The notes under the pieces are model-generated. The model searched no databases. It was given only the letters and a program-made list of their open reading frames with translations, and was not told where the DNA came from. Below are positions 15,358-26,880 of a DNA stretch of 64,000 bases, in pieces. Position 1 is the first letter of the stretch. Each line of letters starts with the position of its first letter. Origin of the DNA: Nemertoderma westbladi. Taxonomy: Eukaryota; Xenacoelomorpha; Nemertodermatida; Nemertodermatidae. The stretch lies in assembly GCA_032718475.1 (NCBI GenBank), contig JAUCBJ010002989.1:45043-109042 (forward strand). The letters are read 5' to 3'. The position numbers and the translations under genes are program-made.

Positions 15358-18300
15358 ACATCCAATAATGGTCTGTTCAGCACTCCGGATGCAAACATCC
15401 AATAATGGTCTGTTCAGCATCCGGTTGCAAACATCCAATAATGGTCTGTTCAGCATCCGGTTACAAACATCCAATAATGGTCTGTTCTGCACTCCTATTT
15501 TCATCCGGTTACAAACATCCAATAATGGTCTGTTCAGCATCCGGTTGCAAACATCCAATAATGGTCTGTTCAGCACTCCGGATGCAAACATCCAATAATG
15601 GTCTGTTCAGCACTCTTGTTGCAAACATCCAATAATGGTCTGTTCTGGATCCGGTTGCAAACATCCAATAATGGTCTGTTCAGCACTCCGGATGCAAACA
15701 TCCAATAATGGTCTGTTCTGCACTCCTGTTGCAAACATCCAATAATGGTCTGTTTAGCACTCCTGTTGCAAACATCCAATAATGGTCTGTTCAGCATCCG
15801 GTTGCAAACATCCAATAATGGTCTGTTCAGCACTCCGATGCAAACATCCAATAATGGTCTGTTCTCCACTCCGGATGCAAACATCCAATAATGGTCTGTT
15901 CTGCACTCCGGATGCAAACATCCAATAATGGTCTGTTCTGCACTCCTGTTGTAAACATCCAATAATGGTCTGTTTAGCACTCCTGTTGCAAACATCCAAT
16001 AATGGTCTGTTCAGCATCCGGTTGCAAACATCCAATAATGGTCTGTTCAGCACTCCGGATGCAAACATCCAATAATGGTCTGTTCAGCACTCCGGATGCA
16101 AACATCCAATAATGGTCTGTTCAGCACTCGCGTTGCAAACATCACTAATGGTCTGTTCTGGATCCGGTTGTAAACATCCAATAATGGTCTGTTCAGCACT
16201 CCGGATGCAAACATCCAATAATGGTCTGTTCTGCACTCCTGTTGCAAACATCCAATAATGGTCTGTTTAGCACTCCTGTTGCAAACATCCAATAATGGTC
16301 TGTTCAGCATCCGGTTACAAACATCCAATAATGGTCTGTTCTGCACTCCTGTTGCAAACATCCAATAATGGTCTGTTTAGCACTCCTGTTGCAAACATCC
16401 AATAATGGTCTGTTCTGCACTCCTGTTGCAAACATCCAATAATGGTCTGTTTAGCACTCCTGTTGCAAACATCCAATAATGGTCTGTTCAGCATCCGGTT
16501 GCAAACATCCAATAATGGTCTGTTCAGCATCCGGTTGCAAACATCCAATAATGGTCTGTTCTGCACTCCTGTTGCAAACATCCAATAATGGTCTGTTTAG
16601 CACTCCTATTGCAAACATCCAATAATGGTCTGTTCAGCATCCGGTTGCAAACATCCAATAATGGTCTGTTCAGCATCCGGTTGCAAACATCCAATAATGG
16701 TCTGTTCTGCACTCCTGTTGCAAACATCCAATAATGGTCTGTTCTGCACTCCTGTTGCAAACATCCAATAATGGTCTGTTCTGCACTCCTGTTGCAAACA
16801 TCCAATAATGGTATGTTCTGCACTCCGGTTGCAAACATCCAATAATGGTCTGTTCAGCATCCGGTTGCAAACATCCAATAGTGGTCTGTTCAGCACTCCG
16901 GATGCAAACATCCAATAATGGTCTGTTCTGCACTCCTGTTGCAAACATCCAATAATGGTCTGTTCAGCATCCGGTTGCAAACATCTAATAATGGTCTGTT
17001 CTGCACTCCGGTTGCAAACATCCAATAATGGTCTGTTCAGCATCCGGTTGCAAACATCCAATAATGGTCTGTTCAGCATCCGGTTGCAAACATCTAATAA
17101 TGGTCTGTTCTGCACTCCGGTTGCAAACATCCAATAATGGTCTGTTCAGCATCCGGTTGCAAACATCCAATAATGGTCTGTTCAGCACTCCGGATGCAAA
17201 CATCCAATAATGGTCTGTTCTGCACTCCGGTTGCAAACATCCAATAATGGTCTGTTCAGCATCCGGTTGCAAACATCCAATAATGGTCTGTTCTGCACTC
17301 CTGTTGCAAACATCCAATAATAGTCTGTTCTGCACTCCTGTTGCAAACATCCAATAATGGTCTGTTCTGCAGTCCTGTTGCAAACATCCAATAATGGTCT
17401 GTTCAGCATCCGGTTGCAAACATCCAATGATGGTCTGTTCTGCACTCCTGTTGCAAACATCCAATAATGGTCTGTTCTGCACTCCTGTTGCAAACATCCA
17501 ATAATGGTCTGTTCTGCACTCCGCTTGCAAACATCCAATAATGGTCTGTTCTGCACTCCGGTTGCAAACATCCAATAATGGTCTGTTCAGCATCCGGTTG
17601 CAAACATCCAATAATGGTCTGTTCAGCACACCGGATGCAAACATCCAATAATGGTCTGTTCTGCACTCCTGTTGCAAACATCCAATAATGGTCTCTTCAG
17701 CATCCGGTTGCAAACATCCAATAATGGTCTGTTCTGCACTCCTGTTGCAAACATCCAATAATGGTCTGTTCTGCACTCCTGTTGCAAACATCCAATAATG
17801 GTTTGTTCAGCACTCCGGATGCAAACATCCAATAATGGTCTGTTCTGCACTCCTGTTGCAAACATCCAATAATGGTCTGTTCAGCATTCGGTTGCAAACA
17901 TCCAATAATGGTCTGTTCTGCACTCCTGTTGCAAACATCCAATAATGGTCTGTTCTGCACTCCTGTTGCAAACATCCAATAATGGTCTGTTCAGCATCCG
18001 GTTACAAACATCCAATAATGGTCTGTTCAGCATCCGGTTACAAACATCCACTAATGGTCTGTTCAGCATCCGGTTGCAAACATCCAATAATGGTCTGTTC
18101 AGCATCCGGTTGCAAACATCCAATAATGGTCTGTTCAGCATCCGGTTGCAAACATCCAATAATGGTCTGTTCAGCACTCCGGATGCAAACATCCAATAAT
18201 GGTCTATTCAGCACTCCGGTTGCAAACATCCAATAATGGTCTGTTCAGCATCCGGTTGCAAACATCCAATAATGGTCTGTTCTGCACTCCTGTTGCAAAC

Positions 18301-18754
18301 ATCCAATAATGGTCTGTTCAGCATCCGGTTGCAAACATCCACTAATGGTCTGTTCTGCACTCCTGTTGCAAACTTCCAATAATGGTCTGTTTAGCACTCC
18401 GGTTGCAAACATCCAATAATGGTCTGTTTAGCACTCCTGTTGCAAACATCCAATAATGGTCTGTTCTGCACTCCTGTTGCAAACATCCAATAATGGTCTG
18501 TTTAGCACTCCGGTTGCAAACATCCAATAATGGTCTGTTTAGCACTCCGGTTGCAAACATCCAATAATGGTCTGTTTAGCACTCCGGTTGCAAACATCCA
18601 ATAATGGTCTGTTTAGCACTCCTGTTGCAAACATCCAATAATGGTCTGTTCTGCACTCCTGTTGCAAACATCCAATAATGGTCTGTTTAGCACTCCGGTT
18701 GCAAACATCCAATAATGGTCTGTTTAGCACTCCGGTTGCAAACATCCAATAATG

Positions 18755-20734
18755 GTCTGTTCAGCACTCCGGTTGCAAACATCCACTAATGGTCTGTTCA
18801 GCACTCCGGATGCAAACATCCAATAATGGTCTATTCAGCATCCGGTTACAAACATCCAATAATGGTCTGTTCTGCACTCCTATTTTCATCCGGTTACAAA
18901 CATCCAATAATGGTCTGTTCAGCACTCCGGATGCAAACATCCAATAATGGTCTGTTCAGCACTCTTGTTGCAAACATCCAATAATGGTCTGTTCTGGATC
19001 CGGTTGCAAACATCCAATAATGGTCTGTTCAGCACTCCGGATGCAAACATCCAATAATGGTCTGTTCTGCACTCCTATTGCAAACATCCAATAATGGTCT
19101 GTTTAGCACTCCTGTTGCAAACATCCAATAATGGTCTGTTCAACATCCGGTTGCAAACATCCAATAATGGTCTGTTCAGCACTCCGGATACAAACATCCA
19201 ATAATGGTCTGTTCTGCACTCCGGATTCAAACATCCAATAATGGTCTGTTCTGCACTCCTGTTATAAACATCCAATAATGGTCTGTTTAGCACTCCTGTT
19301 GCAAACATCCAATAATGGTCTGTTCAGATTCCGGTTGCAAACATCCAATAATGGTCTGTTCAGCACTCCGGATGCAAACATCCAATAATGGTCTGTTCAG
19401 CACTCCGGATGCAAACATCCAATAATGGTCTGTTCAGCACTCGCGTTGCAAACATCCACTAATGGTCTGTTCTGGATCCGGTTGCAAACATCCAATAATG
19501 GTCTGTTCAGCACTCCGGATGCAAACATCCAATAATGGTCTGTTCTGCACTCCTGTTGCAAACATCCAATAATGGTCTGTTTAGCACTCCTGTTGCAAAC
19601 ATCCAATAATGGTCTGTTCAGCATCCGGTTACAAACATCCAATAATGGTCTGTTCTGCACTCCTGTTGCAAACATCCAATAATGGTCTGCTTAGCACTCC
19701 TGTTGCAAACATCCAATAATGGTCTGTTCTGCACTCCTGTTGCAAACATCCAATAATGGTCTGTTTAGCACTCCTGTTGCAAACATCCAATAATGGTCTG
19801 TTCAGCATCCGGTTGCAAACATCCAATAATGGTCTGTTCAGCATCCGGTTGCAAACATCCAATAATGGTCTGTTCTGCACTCCCGTTGCAAACATCCAAT
19901 AATGGTCTGTTTAGCACTCCTGTTGCAAACATCCAATAATGGTCTGTTCAGCATCCGGTTGCAAACATCCAATAATGGTCTGTTCAGCATCCGGTTGCAA
20001 ACATCCAATAATGGTCTGTTCTGCACTCCTGTTGCAAACATCCAATAATGGTCTGTTCTGCACTCCTGTTGCAAACATCCAATAATGGTCTGTTCTGCAC
20101 TCCTGTTGCAAACATCCAATAATGGTCTGTTCAGCATTCCGGATGCAAACATCCAATAATGGTCTGTTCAGCACTCCGGATGCAAACATCCAATAATGGT
20201 CTGTTCAGCATTCGGTTGCAAACATCCAATAATGGTCTGTTCAGCATCCGGTTGCAAACATCCAATAATGGTCTGTTCAGCATCCGGTTACAAACATCCA
20301 ATAATGGTCTGTTCAGCATTCCGGTTACAAACATCCACTAATGGTCTGTTCTGGATCCGGTTGCAAACATCCAATAATGGTCTGTTCAGCATCCGGTTGC
20401 AAACATCCAATAATGGTCTGTTCAGCACTCCGGATGCAAACATCCAATAATGGTCTGTTCTGCACTCCTGTTGCAAACATCCAATAATGATCTGTTCTGC
20501 ACTCCGGTTGCAAACATCCAATAATGGTCTGTTCAGCACTCCGGTTGCAAACATCCAATAATCGTCTGTTCTGCACTCCTGTTGCAAATATCCAATAATG
20601 GTCTGTTTAGCACTCCGGTTGCAAACATCCAATAATGGTCTGTTTAGCACTCCGGTTGCAAACATCCAATAATGGTCTGTTTAGCACTCCTGTTGCAAAC
20701 ATCCAATAATGGTCTGTTCAGCATCCGGTTACAA
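18755..20734. repeat. Higher-order repeat unit, copy 3
   Basis: Third long unit, offset 5596 bp from copy 2 in its first half and 5377 bp in its second half, so about 219 bp (six monomers) are missing in the middle. It has private changes such as AGCATTCGG and CCGGATAC. Confidence 0.75.
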
Positions 20735-21639
20735 ACATCCAATAATGGTCTGTTCAGCACTCCGGATGCAAACATCCAATAATGGTCTGTTCAGCATCCG
20801 GTTGCAAACATCCAATAATGGTCTGTTCAGCATCCGGTTACAAACATCCAATAATGGTCTGTTCTGCACTCCTATTTTCATCCGGTTACAAACATCCAAT
20901 AATGGTCTGTTCAGCACTCCGGATGCAAACATCCAATAATGGTCTGTTCAGCACTCTTGTTGCAAACATCCAATAATGGTCTGTTCTGGATCCGGTTGCA
21001 AACATCCAATAATGGTCTGTTCAGCACTCCGGATGCAAACATCCAATAATGGTCTGTTCTGCACTCCTGTTGCGAACATCCAATAATGGTCTGTTTAGCA
21101 CTCCTGTTGCAAACATCCAATAATGGTCTGTTCAGCATCCGGTTGCAAACATCCAATAATGGTCTGTTCAGCACTCCGGATGCAAACATCCAATAATGGT
21201 CTGTTCTGCACTCCGGATGCAAACATCCAATAATGGTCTGTTCTGCACTCCTGTTGTAAACATCCAATAATGGTCTGTTTAGCACTCCTGTTGCAAACAT
21301 CCAATAATGGTCTGTTCAGCATCCGGTTGCAAACATCCAATAATGGTCTGTTCAGCACTCCGGATGCAAACATCCAATAATGGTCTGTTCAGCACTCCGG
21401 ATGCAAACATCCAATAATGGTCTGTTCAGCACTCGCGTTGCAAACATCCACTAATGGTCTGTTCTGGATCCGGTTGCAAACATCCAATAATGGTCTGTTC
21501 AGCACTCCGGATGCAAACATCCAATAATGGTCTGTTCTGCACTCCTGTTGCAAACATCCAATAATGGTCTGTTTTGCACTCCTGTTGCAAACATCCAATA
21601 ATGGTCTGTTCAGCATCCGGTTACAAACATCCAATAATG

Positions 21640-21644
21640 GTCTG
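21640..21644. repeat. Target-site duplication GTCTG, left
   Basis: The five bases before the LTR are GTCTG, part of a 37-bp satellite monomer. The same five bases follow the other LTR at 33052-33056, where the satellite resumes in register. A 5-bp duplication is within the usual range for BEL/Pao integrases. Confidence 0.9.
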
Positions 21645-22819
21645 TGTTCGCGCTTTTAAGACCTTTGGCAGTTTAACCCGCCAAATCTATATGTCTTCTA
21701 GGTTATAAATCGACTTTAGCCTATGACAAGTATTTGAGACAAATAAATCCAACATTAGCCGAAGCCAGTCTATGCGCGACCATTCACCCGCTGGATATAC
21801 CCGGGAGACTGGATTCGGATGCTTTAATTTGATTGCGGTGCAGGCCTACCGTACTATTCGATTGATCGTTAATATATAATCTCTGACAAATATTATTCAC
21901 TTTCGGGAAATATTAGCAGTTCCTTTAGGACGTGGCGCTCTATCTATATAAACAGAGCTATGGCTTACACTAAACACAACGGAATGGATTATAAGTTACA
22001 CATAAGGCGCATTCTTTAGGAGATGCTTTGTTACGCGGACAAGCACATACAGACTATTGCACACTGCTGCACACTGAATTGCCGATAGTCACTCACTGAT
22101 TTTAATCATATATAAAGAGAATAGCAACCGACATTTGTAGGGCCTATAAAATAGCATTCAATTCACTACAAACAACGATAATATAAGTCGCAATTGCTAT
22201 ATGTAGCCGGTCTCTCTAACCTTAGTGTATCAAGAAGATCGGGGTTTCTGATCGTTTATCGTTATTCTCCAAATAACAATATGTAAACAACCGATACAAT
22301 TAATAACAAACAGCAAATAGCAGTAAATAATGTGCAATACGTACCGTACCGTTATGTGTTCTTAGTGTCTCGTACCGCTGTACCGATAACAGTTATGTGT
22401 TCTTATAATTAAAGCCGTTCTAATGTTGGAATAATTCAGAATAGTTCCATAGCCGATGTTCATGGCATCAGGAAAACCAACACACTGAACTCTGTGAGCT
22501 GTTGCAGGTAGCTTTCAACACAAAGAGGAAAAGCTCTCATTGGCAGAGTTCCAGTTTCTATAAGTTCCATGAATGTCTAAATGCCAAACCTCCCTAGCCT
22601 TTGCAGCCCATAGCCAACACAAGGCTAAATCGCTCTGATTGGTCGATCATTGTTCTGATTGGTTAATCGAACAGAACAAAGAGGCCATACGTACAGCAAA
22701 TCGGCCAACCAGCGGGCGGATTGTGCCACTAGAAGCAACAGTTTAGAGGATTTGAGCGAATGGGGGAAAACTGGATTACAAATGGAAAAGGCCAGTTATA
22801 TCCCCCTAAAGCTTTTACA
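21645..22819 (-). repeat. 3' LTR of BEL/Pao copy 1
   Basis: 1175 bp, beginning TGTTCGCGC and ending GCTTTTACA on the plus strand (the minus strand reads TGTAAAAGC...GCGCGAACA). It matches 31882-33051 almost base for base. Confidence 0.95.
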
Positions 22820-22827
22820 CCGCTCCC
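22820..22827 (-). other. Polypurine tract of copy 1
   Basis: On the minus strand GGGAGCGG lies immediately before the 3' LTR, where second-strand synthesis would be primed. The same octamer sits at the same place in copy 2 (49044-49051) although the first part of the two LTRs is diverged, which supports a functional role. Confidence 0.65.
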
Positions 22828-22897
22828 AGAAAATGGGATTTAATTATATAAAATATAAAAAATCACAGTTTCTAAAATATAAAAATACTCTAAACAG

Positions 22898-24420
22898 TTA
22901 GTCTTTCTTGCGCGGACGGCGTTTACGCAGTTTCTTGAGGCTAGCAAGAGTCCTTTTCTCTTTGGGGCGAGCCACTTTACTAGGAGGGCTATAACTCCTG
23001 GGTGAAGGGTGCAATACAATTGCATCAGAAGGTTTAAGGTTACGGTCGGTGTCTCGTCCATTTCGATATGCTTCTCCTCGAGCTGATTTTCCTCCGCTTG
23101 TCGTTGGATACGTTCGTCCAAAACTCTCGCAGAGAATAGGGTTGTCTAAGTTCGATATCTTCTTAGAGATTCTGGATTTCCCAATCGAACTGAGATAAAG
23201 CTAATTCGTTTACCGCTTGGACTTGCTGCTGCAATTTACGTTTCTCTAAACAATTATAGGTTCCTTTTCCGATCTTTTGACGAATAGTGTCTAACGCGTT
23301 TCGTACAACTCTCTCCTCCGCCTTGGTGACAGGTTGTATCGGGTTAAACAGGGACGATGATACGGTTGAATGGCGATATTAGGTGTCCGCGTCCCAATAC
23401 GGCTAAGTAAGATGGGCTAATATCTAGGAAGCCCACAACCGGGGTGCCACCGACTAATTGTTCAGGTAACACTAGATCTTTGAACAGTGAATACAGCTCG
23501 GGAGGATCCGTCATACTAATAGGATCAAGAGTCTGAGGTCTCACTAGGGAATGAGGAGGTCTGATCGAGTATTCCGGAACTCTGATCGTTGGTTTATTTA
23601 AGGATCGTCTGAGTCGAACGAGCGTAGGTGATACGTCAAACAAATTTCGCTCGAAACTCCCGTAAGTATAGCGAGTAAAACCGTGTTTAATACAACGTCT
23701 CCACGGATGTTTAGGTCTTTCCGTTTGTTGGTTGGGTCTAGGGCATCCATCGCAACAACACCAAAGACGCACGTCTTGTAGGGGAAACTCGAGTGATCTT
23801 TCTCCAGTTCACAATACTCCTCCATCCGTTCGAAGCTATCCGGTGCAACAGGCAGCGGTCGATCAGCGGTAAGATACATCATAGTGGAATAGAGCCGTTT
23901 GAGTTCTACCATGCGGTCATGATGTATACTTGGAGGATATCGAGTTTCTAGATTCTGTTGACTGGTAATATTGAGATATGTTTCTCTCAAGAATTCCAGA
24001 TATTTTGGTGAAGTCGCTGCGTTTATCCGGCTCTTCAACATCTTCACTTTCGAGTCGGTTTCGAATCGAATTTTCATGTTCGAGTCTCAGTTTATCGTTC
24101 CGCTTCCGCTGGGTATGATATTTAAATAAAACCATTTCCCTTTTGGTGTCTATATCGTTCGTATCGTGTAGGTCGATAGGATGACCAGTAGTTAAGAAGT
24201 CCATATACGTACCATTACGATGTGTATAGCGAGCGGTGAATTTTCTACAGTCCAATTCACGCGTAAGTTGCTTCCGGGACATTGGCGGTTAGATATAACG
24301 ACCATCGTCCTCCGTAGTAGTTGGACCAGTGTCGCCGCGTATCAAGCTATCAACAAACGCTTGTAAAGGTAGAGTATATCGCTCCCTGATACCAAGATCA
24401 TCTTCTATCAACTCAATCAT
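22898..24420 (-). pseudogene. BEL/Pao ORF3 remnant (copy 1)
   Basis: Decayed counterpart of the post-pol coding region of copy 2 (44721-48973). The start ATG (24418-24420) and the first 40 or so codons match. A GAA-to-TAA change then stops the frame just before the PPMS motif (near 24285), and further shifts follow near 24.0 and 23.8 kb. A large deletion joins the middle of segment B (the coiled-coil part, near 23.1 kb) to the last 150 or so bases of segment C, ending at TAA 22898-22900. Across 23344-23772 the region equivalent to the segment A/B border is one continuous frame, which shows that A and B were originally one protein. Not functional. Confidence 0.85.
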
Positions 24421-26054
24421 ATCTGCTATATAAGTTTATCCATATTATAATGAGTTTATATTTAGGCGAGCGGGCGTCGCTGCCTACCCCTCTCTGCCCC
24501 CGGACAGTGTAAGATCCTCAGCGCCGATATACCGTCGTCGCTGTGCTTTCGCCAACGATGTAGCTACACAACGACAACGATAACCGGCACAAGTCACTCC
24601 ACTGTCCGTCCCAAAGGCTTAGATGTACTTCAGGTTCTTACTGGAGAGTTAGGGTTACAATTGCGACTCGCTACTGTAAACACACCTTAGTAGTAACATT
24701 CACCTACAAACGCACAAATTCCACGTAACTGTCACAAATTGTACACATTCTATCACACATTCGGGTCATTTGTCCGTTAGTCAAGTGCCTTCCAGAATGT
24801 CACGTTGTTATTATGTATCCTTGGATACTAGCGGTGTGCTATTTATTCCGTATGCTATTCAATGAGCAAGCTTTTTATTGTTCTGTTAACTCGCTTCTAA
24901 TTCTAGCGTGGTTGTTGCTATGGTGACATTATGGAAAGCTAGCAGTAGAATTAGGGTAATTCTCATGCATACAGATCTGGGATGCTATTTAATAGTAAGT
25001 CTTTAATGGTCAATATCATCTTTATATATGATTTTATGAATTTTATCGGCTATTGACTATATATTGGAGATTCTCGCACACTAATATACTTAATAGGGTG
25101 AATCTCCGCTCCCATGATCTATTAATTAATGGAATTTTGGGAATATTATAAATTGTATAAAATAACAATTTATCAAATTCATTAAAAGATGAATTTAAAT
25201 TTATTCCCGTAATTTTATTATTTAATATTAAATAGACACAATTTTATTCCAGAACAAGTCTGTGGACTGGGATCCTTGATTCTAGGAATTGATCTTTTTA
25301 AGAATATCGGTAAGTGCTACGATATCTTAATAGACTAGAATTTTAAAGGATCTAAAATTTGACAGATTTTATAAATATTAATAATTAATATTTAGGATGG
25401 GCACCAGTTTATTCCAGAACAAGTCTGGGGACATTAACCACTGATTCTAGAATTTTGTCTTTCAAGTATATCGGTGGGTGCCGTGATATCTTAATCGACT
25501 AGAATTGCAAATGGTCAAAGGGTTTAACAGATTTATTTTGCGTTATTACGCTACTGTTAAAGGGACATCACGCTACTATATGTATTATTTAATATACGGT
25601 ATGAGAGCAATATCGCACGAAGCAATGTCAGTGTGAAGAGGCAAGTCGTTTCCAAGGTCTACCCAGAGCTTGGTTTAGCCGAGACACGAGGATCTGAACT
25701 TTGCATTCCTAATACTCTGCCTACCAATAATACTTAAATATAGTAGTGGCTTTATTGTACTTTAATAAGTACGGATATTTCATCTTACTGTAGTCACGTA
25801 TTTATAATATGATACGGACAGTAAGGAAAGAGAAAAAGAATTATTTCTCGCCGTCGCACTAAATATAATATATAAGTAATTAAGTAATAAACACTAATAT
25901 ATTGCACTAATCTACTAAATAATCACTAAATAACATTCTACTAAATAAAATTAAAGAAAACGATTATAATAAAATTACATAATAATACATACATAATATA
26001 AAATAATAAAAATAAATATAAAATAATGTAGTCACACACCCACTCCGTATGTTG
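24421..26054 (-). other. Spacer between pol and ORF3, copy 1
   Basis: Noncoding, AT-rich. It is the inverted homologue of 43099-44720 in copy 2 over nearly its full length, so it belongs to the element. No long frame is present on either strand. Confidence 0.8.
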
Positions 26055-26504
26055 TTACGTTATGGAGTTCCTAGATATTTGTTGGATTAGGGAGGTGGTC
26101 GTGGGAAGAGTATCTTGCCTTCCATAGTTTCCGGACAGTTTTCGGTCTCTTTCCAGTAAACATAAACGACCAGCTGGGCGATTGAGTGGTTGTGTTACTT
26201 TCTCCGCTCCCTTGGCCTGTCTAATCTTCACCGGGGTAAGATGAGGAGGCCATTCATCTTCTTTACTTAGGAAGTCGGGTCCACCTAACCGGTCTGGAGT
26301 ATCTGTAAGTTCTTGAGGAGTTGCTCCTCTGGAAGCGATGTCGGCTAGATTGATCGTCTCGGGGCAATGTCTCCAATGGTTTCTACAACACTGTATAATA
26401 GTTATTCTTTGAGGCATGGTTGCCATTTCTGGCAGAGCACGGGAATAACGTTGTACTTTCCTATGAGTGACTGTAAAAGGCCTATATATGATAGCCCACT
26501 CCAA
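26055..26504 (-). pseudogene. BEL/Pao pol remnant (copy 1)
   Basis: The 149-codon frame contains the end of the RNase H region (HCPETINLADIASRG, compare the same motif in copy 2 near 41.1 kb), the linker that follows it, and then jumps to the last 45 or so residues of pol (RPAGRLCLLERD to the C-terminus). The integrase and everything between are deleted. Residues 1-40 or so do not align cleanly with copy 2 and may be frame-shifted. Another scrap, the first 45 or so residues of pol, lies at about 26735-26880. There is no RT active site, so it cannot encode a polymerase. Confidence 0.85.
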
Positions 26505-26520
26505 AGTGAATAAATCTTCT

Positions 26521-26619
26521 ACCGCCCTGGTAGCTCAGTGGTCTTAGGAAACACACTCGGCTGATGATAACCGGAAGTTTGAAACCTAGGTACCGAGTTC
26601 GAGCCCCAATAGGGGCGGT
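26521..26619 (+). other. tRNA-derived (SINE-like) insert in copy 1
   Basis: ACCGCCC at the left end pairs perfectly with GGGCGGT at the right end as a 7-bp acceptor-like stem. Between them are a good pol III A box (TAGCTCAGTGG, 26531-26541) and B box (GTTCGAGCC, 26597-26605). The T-stem does not pair properly and the middle is longer than a normal tRNA, so a tRNA-derived SINE head or pseudo-tRNA is more likely than a working tRNA. It sits at the edge of the pol deletion and is absent from the corresponding region of copy 2. Its 3' body may extend to about 26700. Confidence 0.55.
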
Positions 26620-26734
26620 TGATATTTTTCACTATGGAGAGCATTATCATAATGTACTATAACATTTATTTAATTCGCCGTCACCCTCCCCACAACAATT
26701 CATTTATAATCAATGTCTCCATTGATCTACATTG

Positions 26735-26880
26735 GAGTTGATGTCGTCATTATCTGAGGAGTATGGTGTTCCCTCAGTTGGGTCGTCAACTTCACTGCTC
26801 TCCACTTCCCGTTCACTTAATTGATATACCTGTTCTTTTGGTAATCTTTCCATAAGAGTTCTACGAGAAGGGCCAGTAAA
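26735..26880 (-). pseudogene. Pol N-terminal scrap after nonsense codon
   Basis: Directly continues the gag-protease frame beyond the TAA at 26881-26883 and matches residues 24-70 or so of the copy 2 polyprotein (FTGPSRRTLMERLPK). The match ends at the motif GATCAATGGAGACATTG, which in copy 2 occurs again near 41070, so the internal deletion probably used a short homology. Confidence 0.7.

Larger units (their letters stand above)
975..21644. repeat. 37-bp satellite array (main block)
   Basis: About 20.7 kb of head-to-tail monomers of 37 bp (36 bp in the CAGCATCCGG variant) share the core ATCCAATAATGGTCTG. Three main variants alternate: TTTAGCACTCCGG, TTCTGCACTCCTG and TTCAGCATCCGG. They often run in a fixed three-monomer (111-bp) order, for example around 3.4-4.0 kb and 5.4-6.1 kb. 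Marker variants such as CCTATTTTCATCCGG (near 4262, 6488, 10553, 13283, 15492, 18868 and 20873) and CTGGATCCGG reveal larger repeat units. Because 37 is not a multiple of 3 and the minus strand of the monomer lacks stops, long minus-strand frames occur everywhere; these are not genes. The array is interrupted at 21645 by an LTR retrotransposon and continues at 33052. Confidence 0.97.

Noticed and set aside
917-21634. Dozens of Cys/Arg-rich minus-strand ORFs of 60-290 codons
   Set aside because: They follow the satellite monomer exactly, overlap each other in several frames and have no independent start context.
975-21644. CRISPR-like array of 37-bp repeats
   Set aside because: Repeats are directly adjacent with no unique spacers, and the surrounding genes are animal genes. 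It is a satellite.
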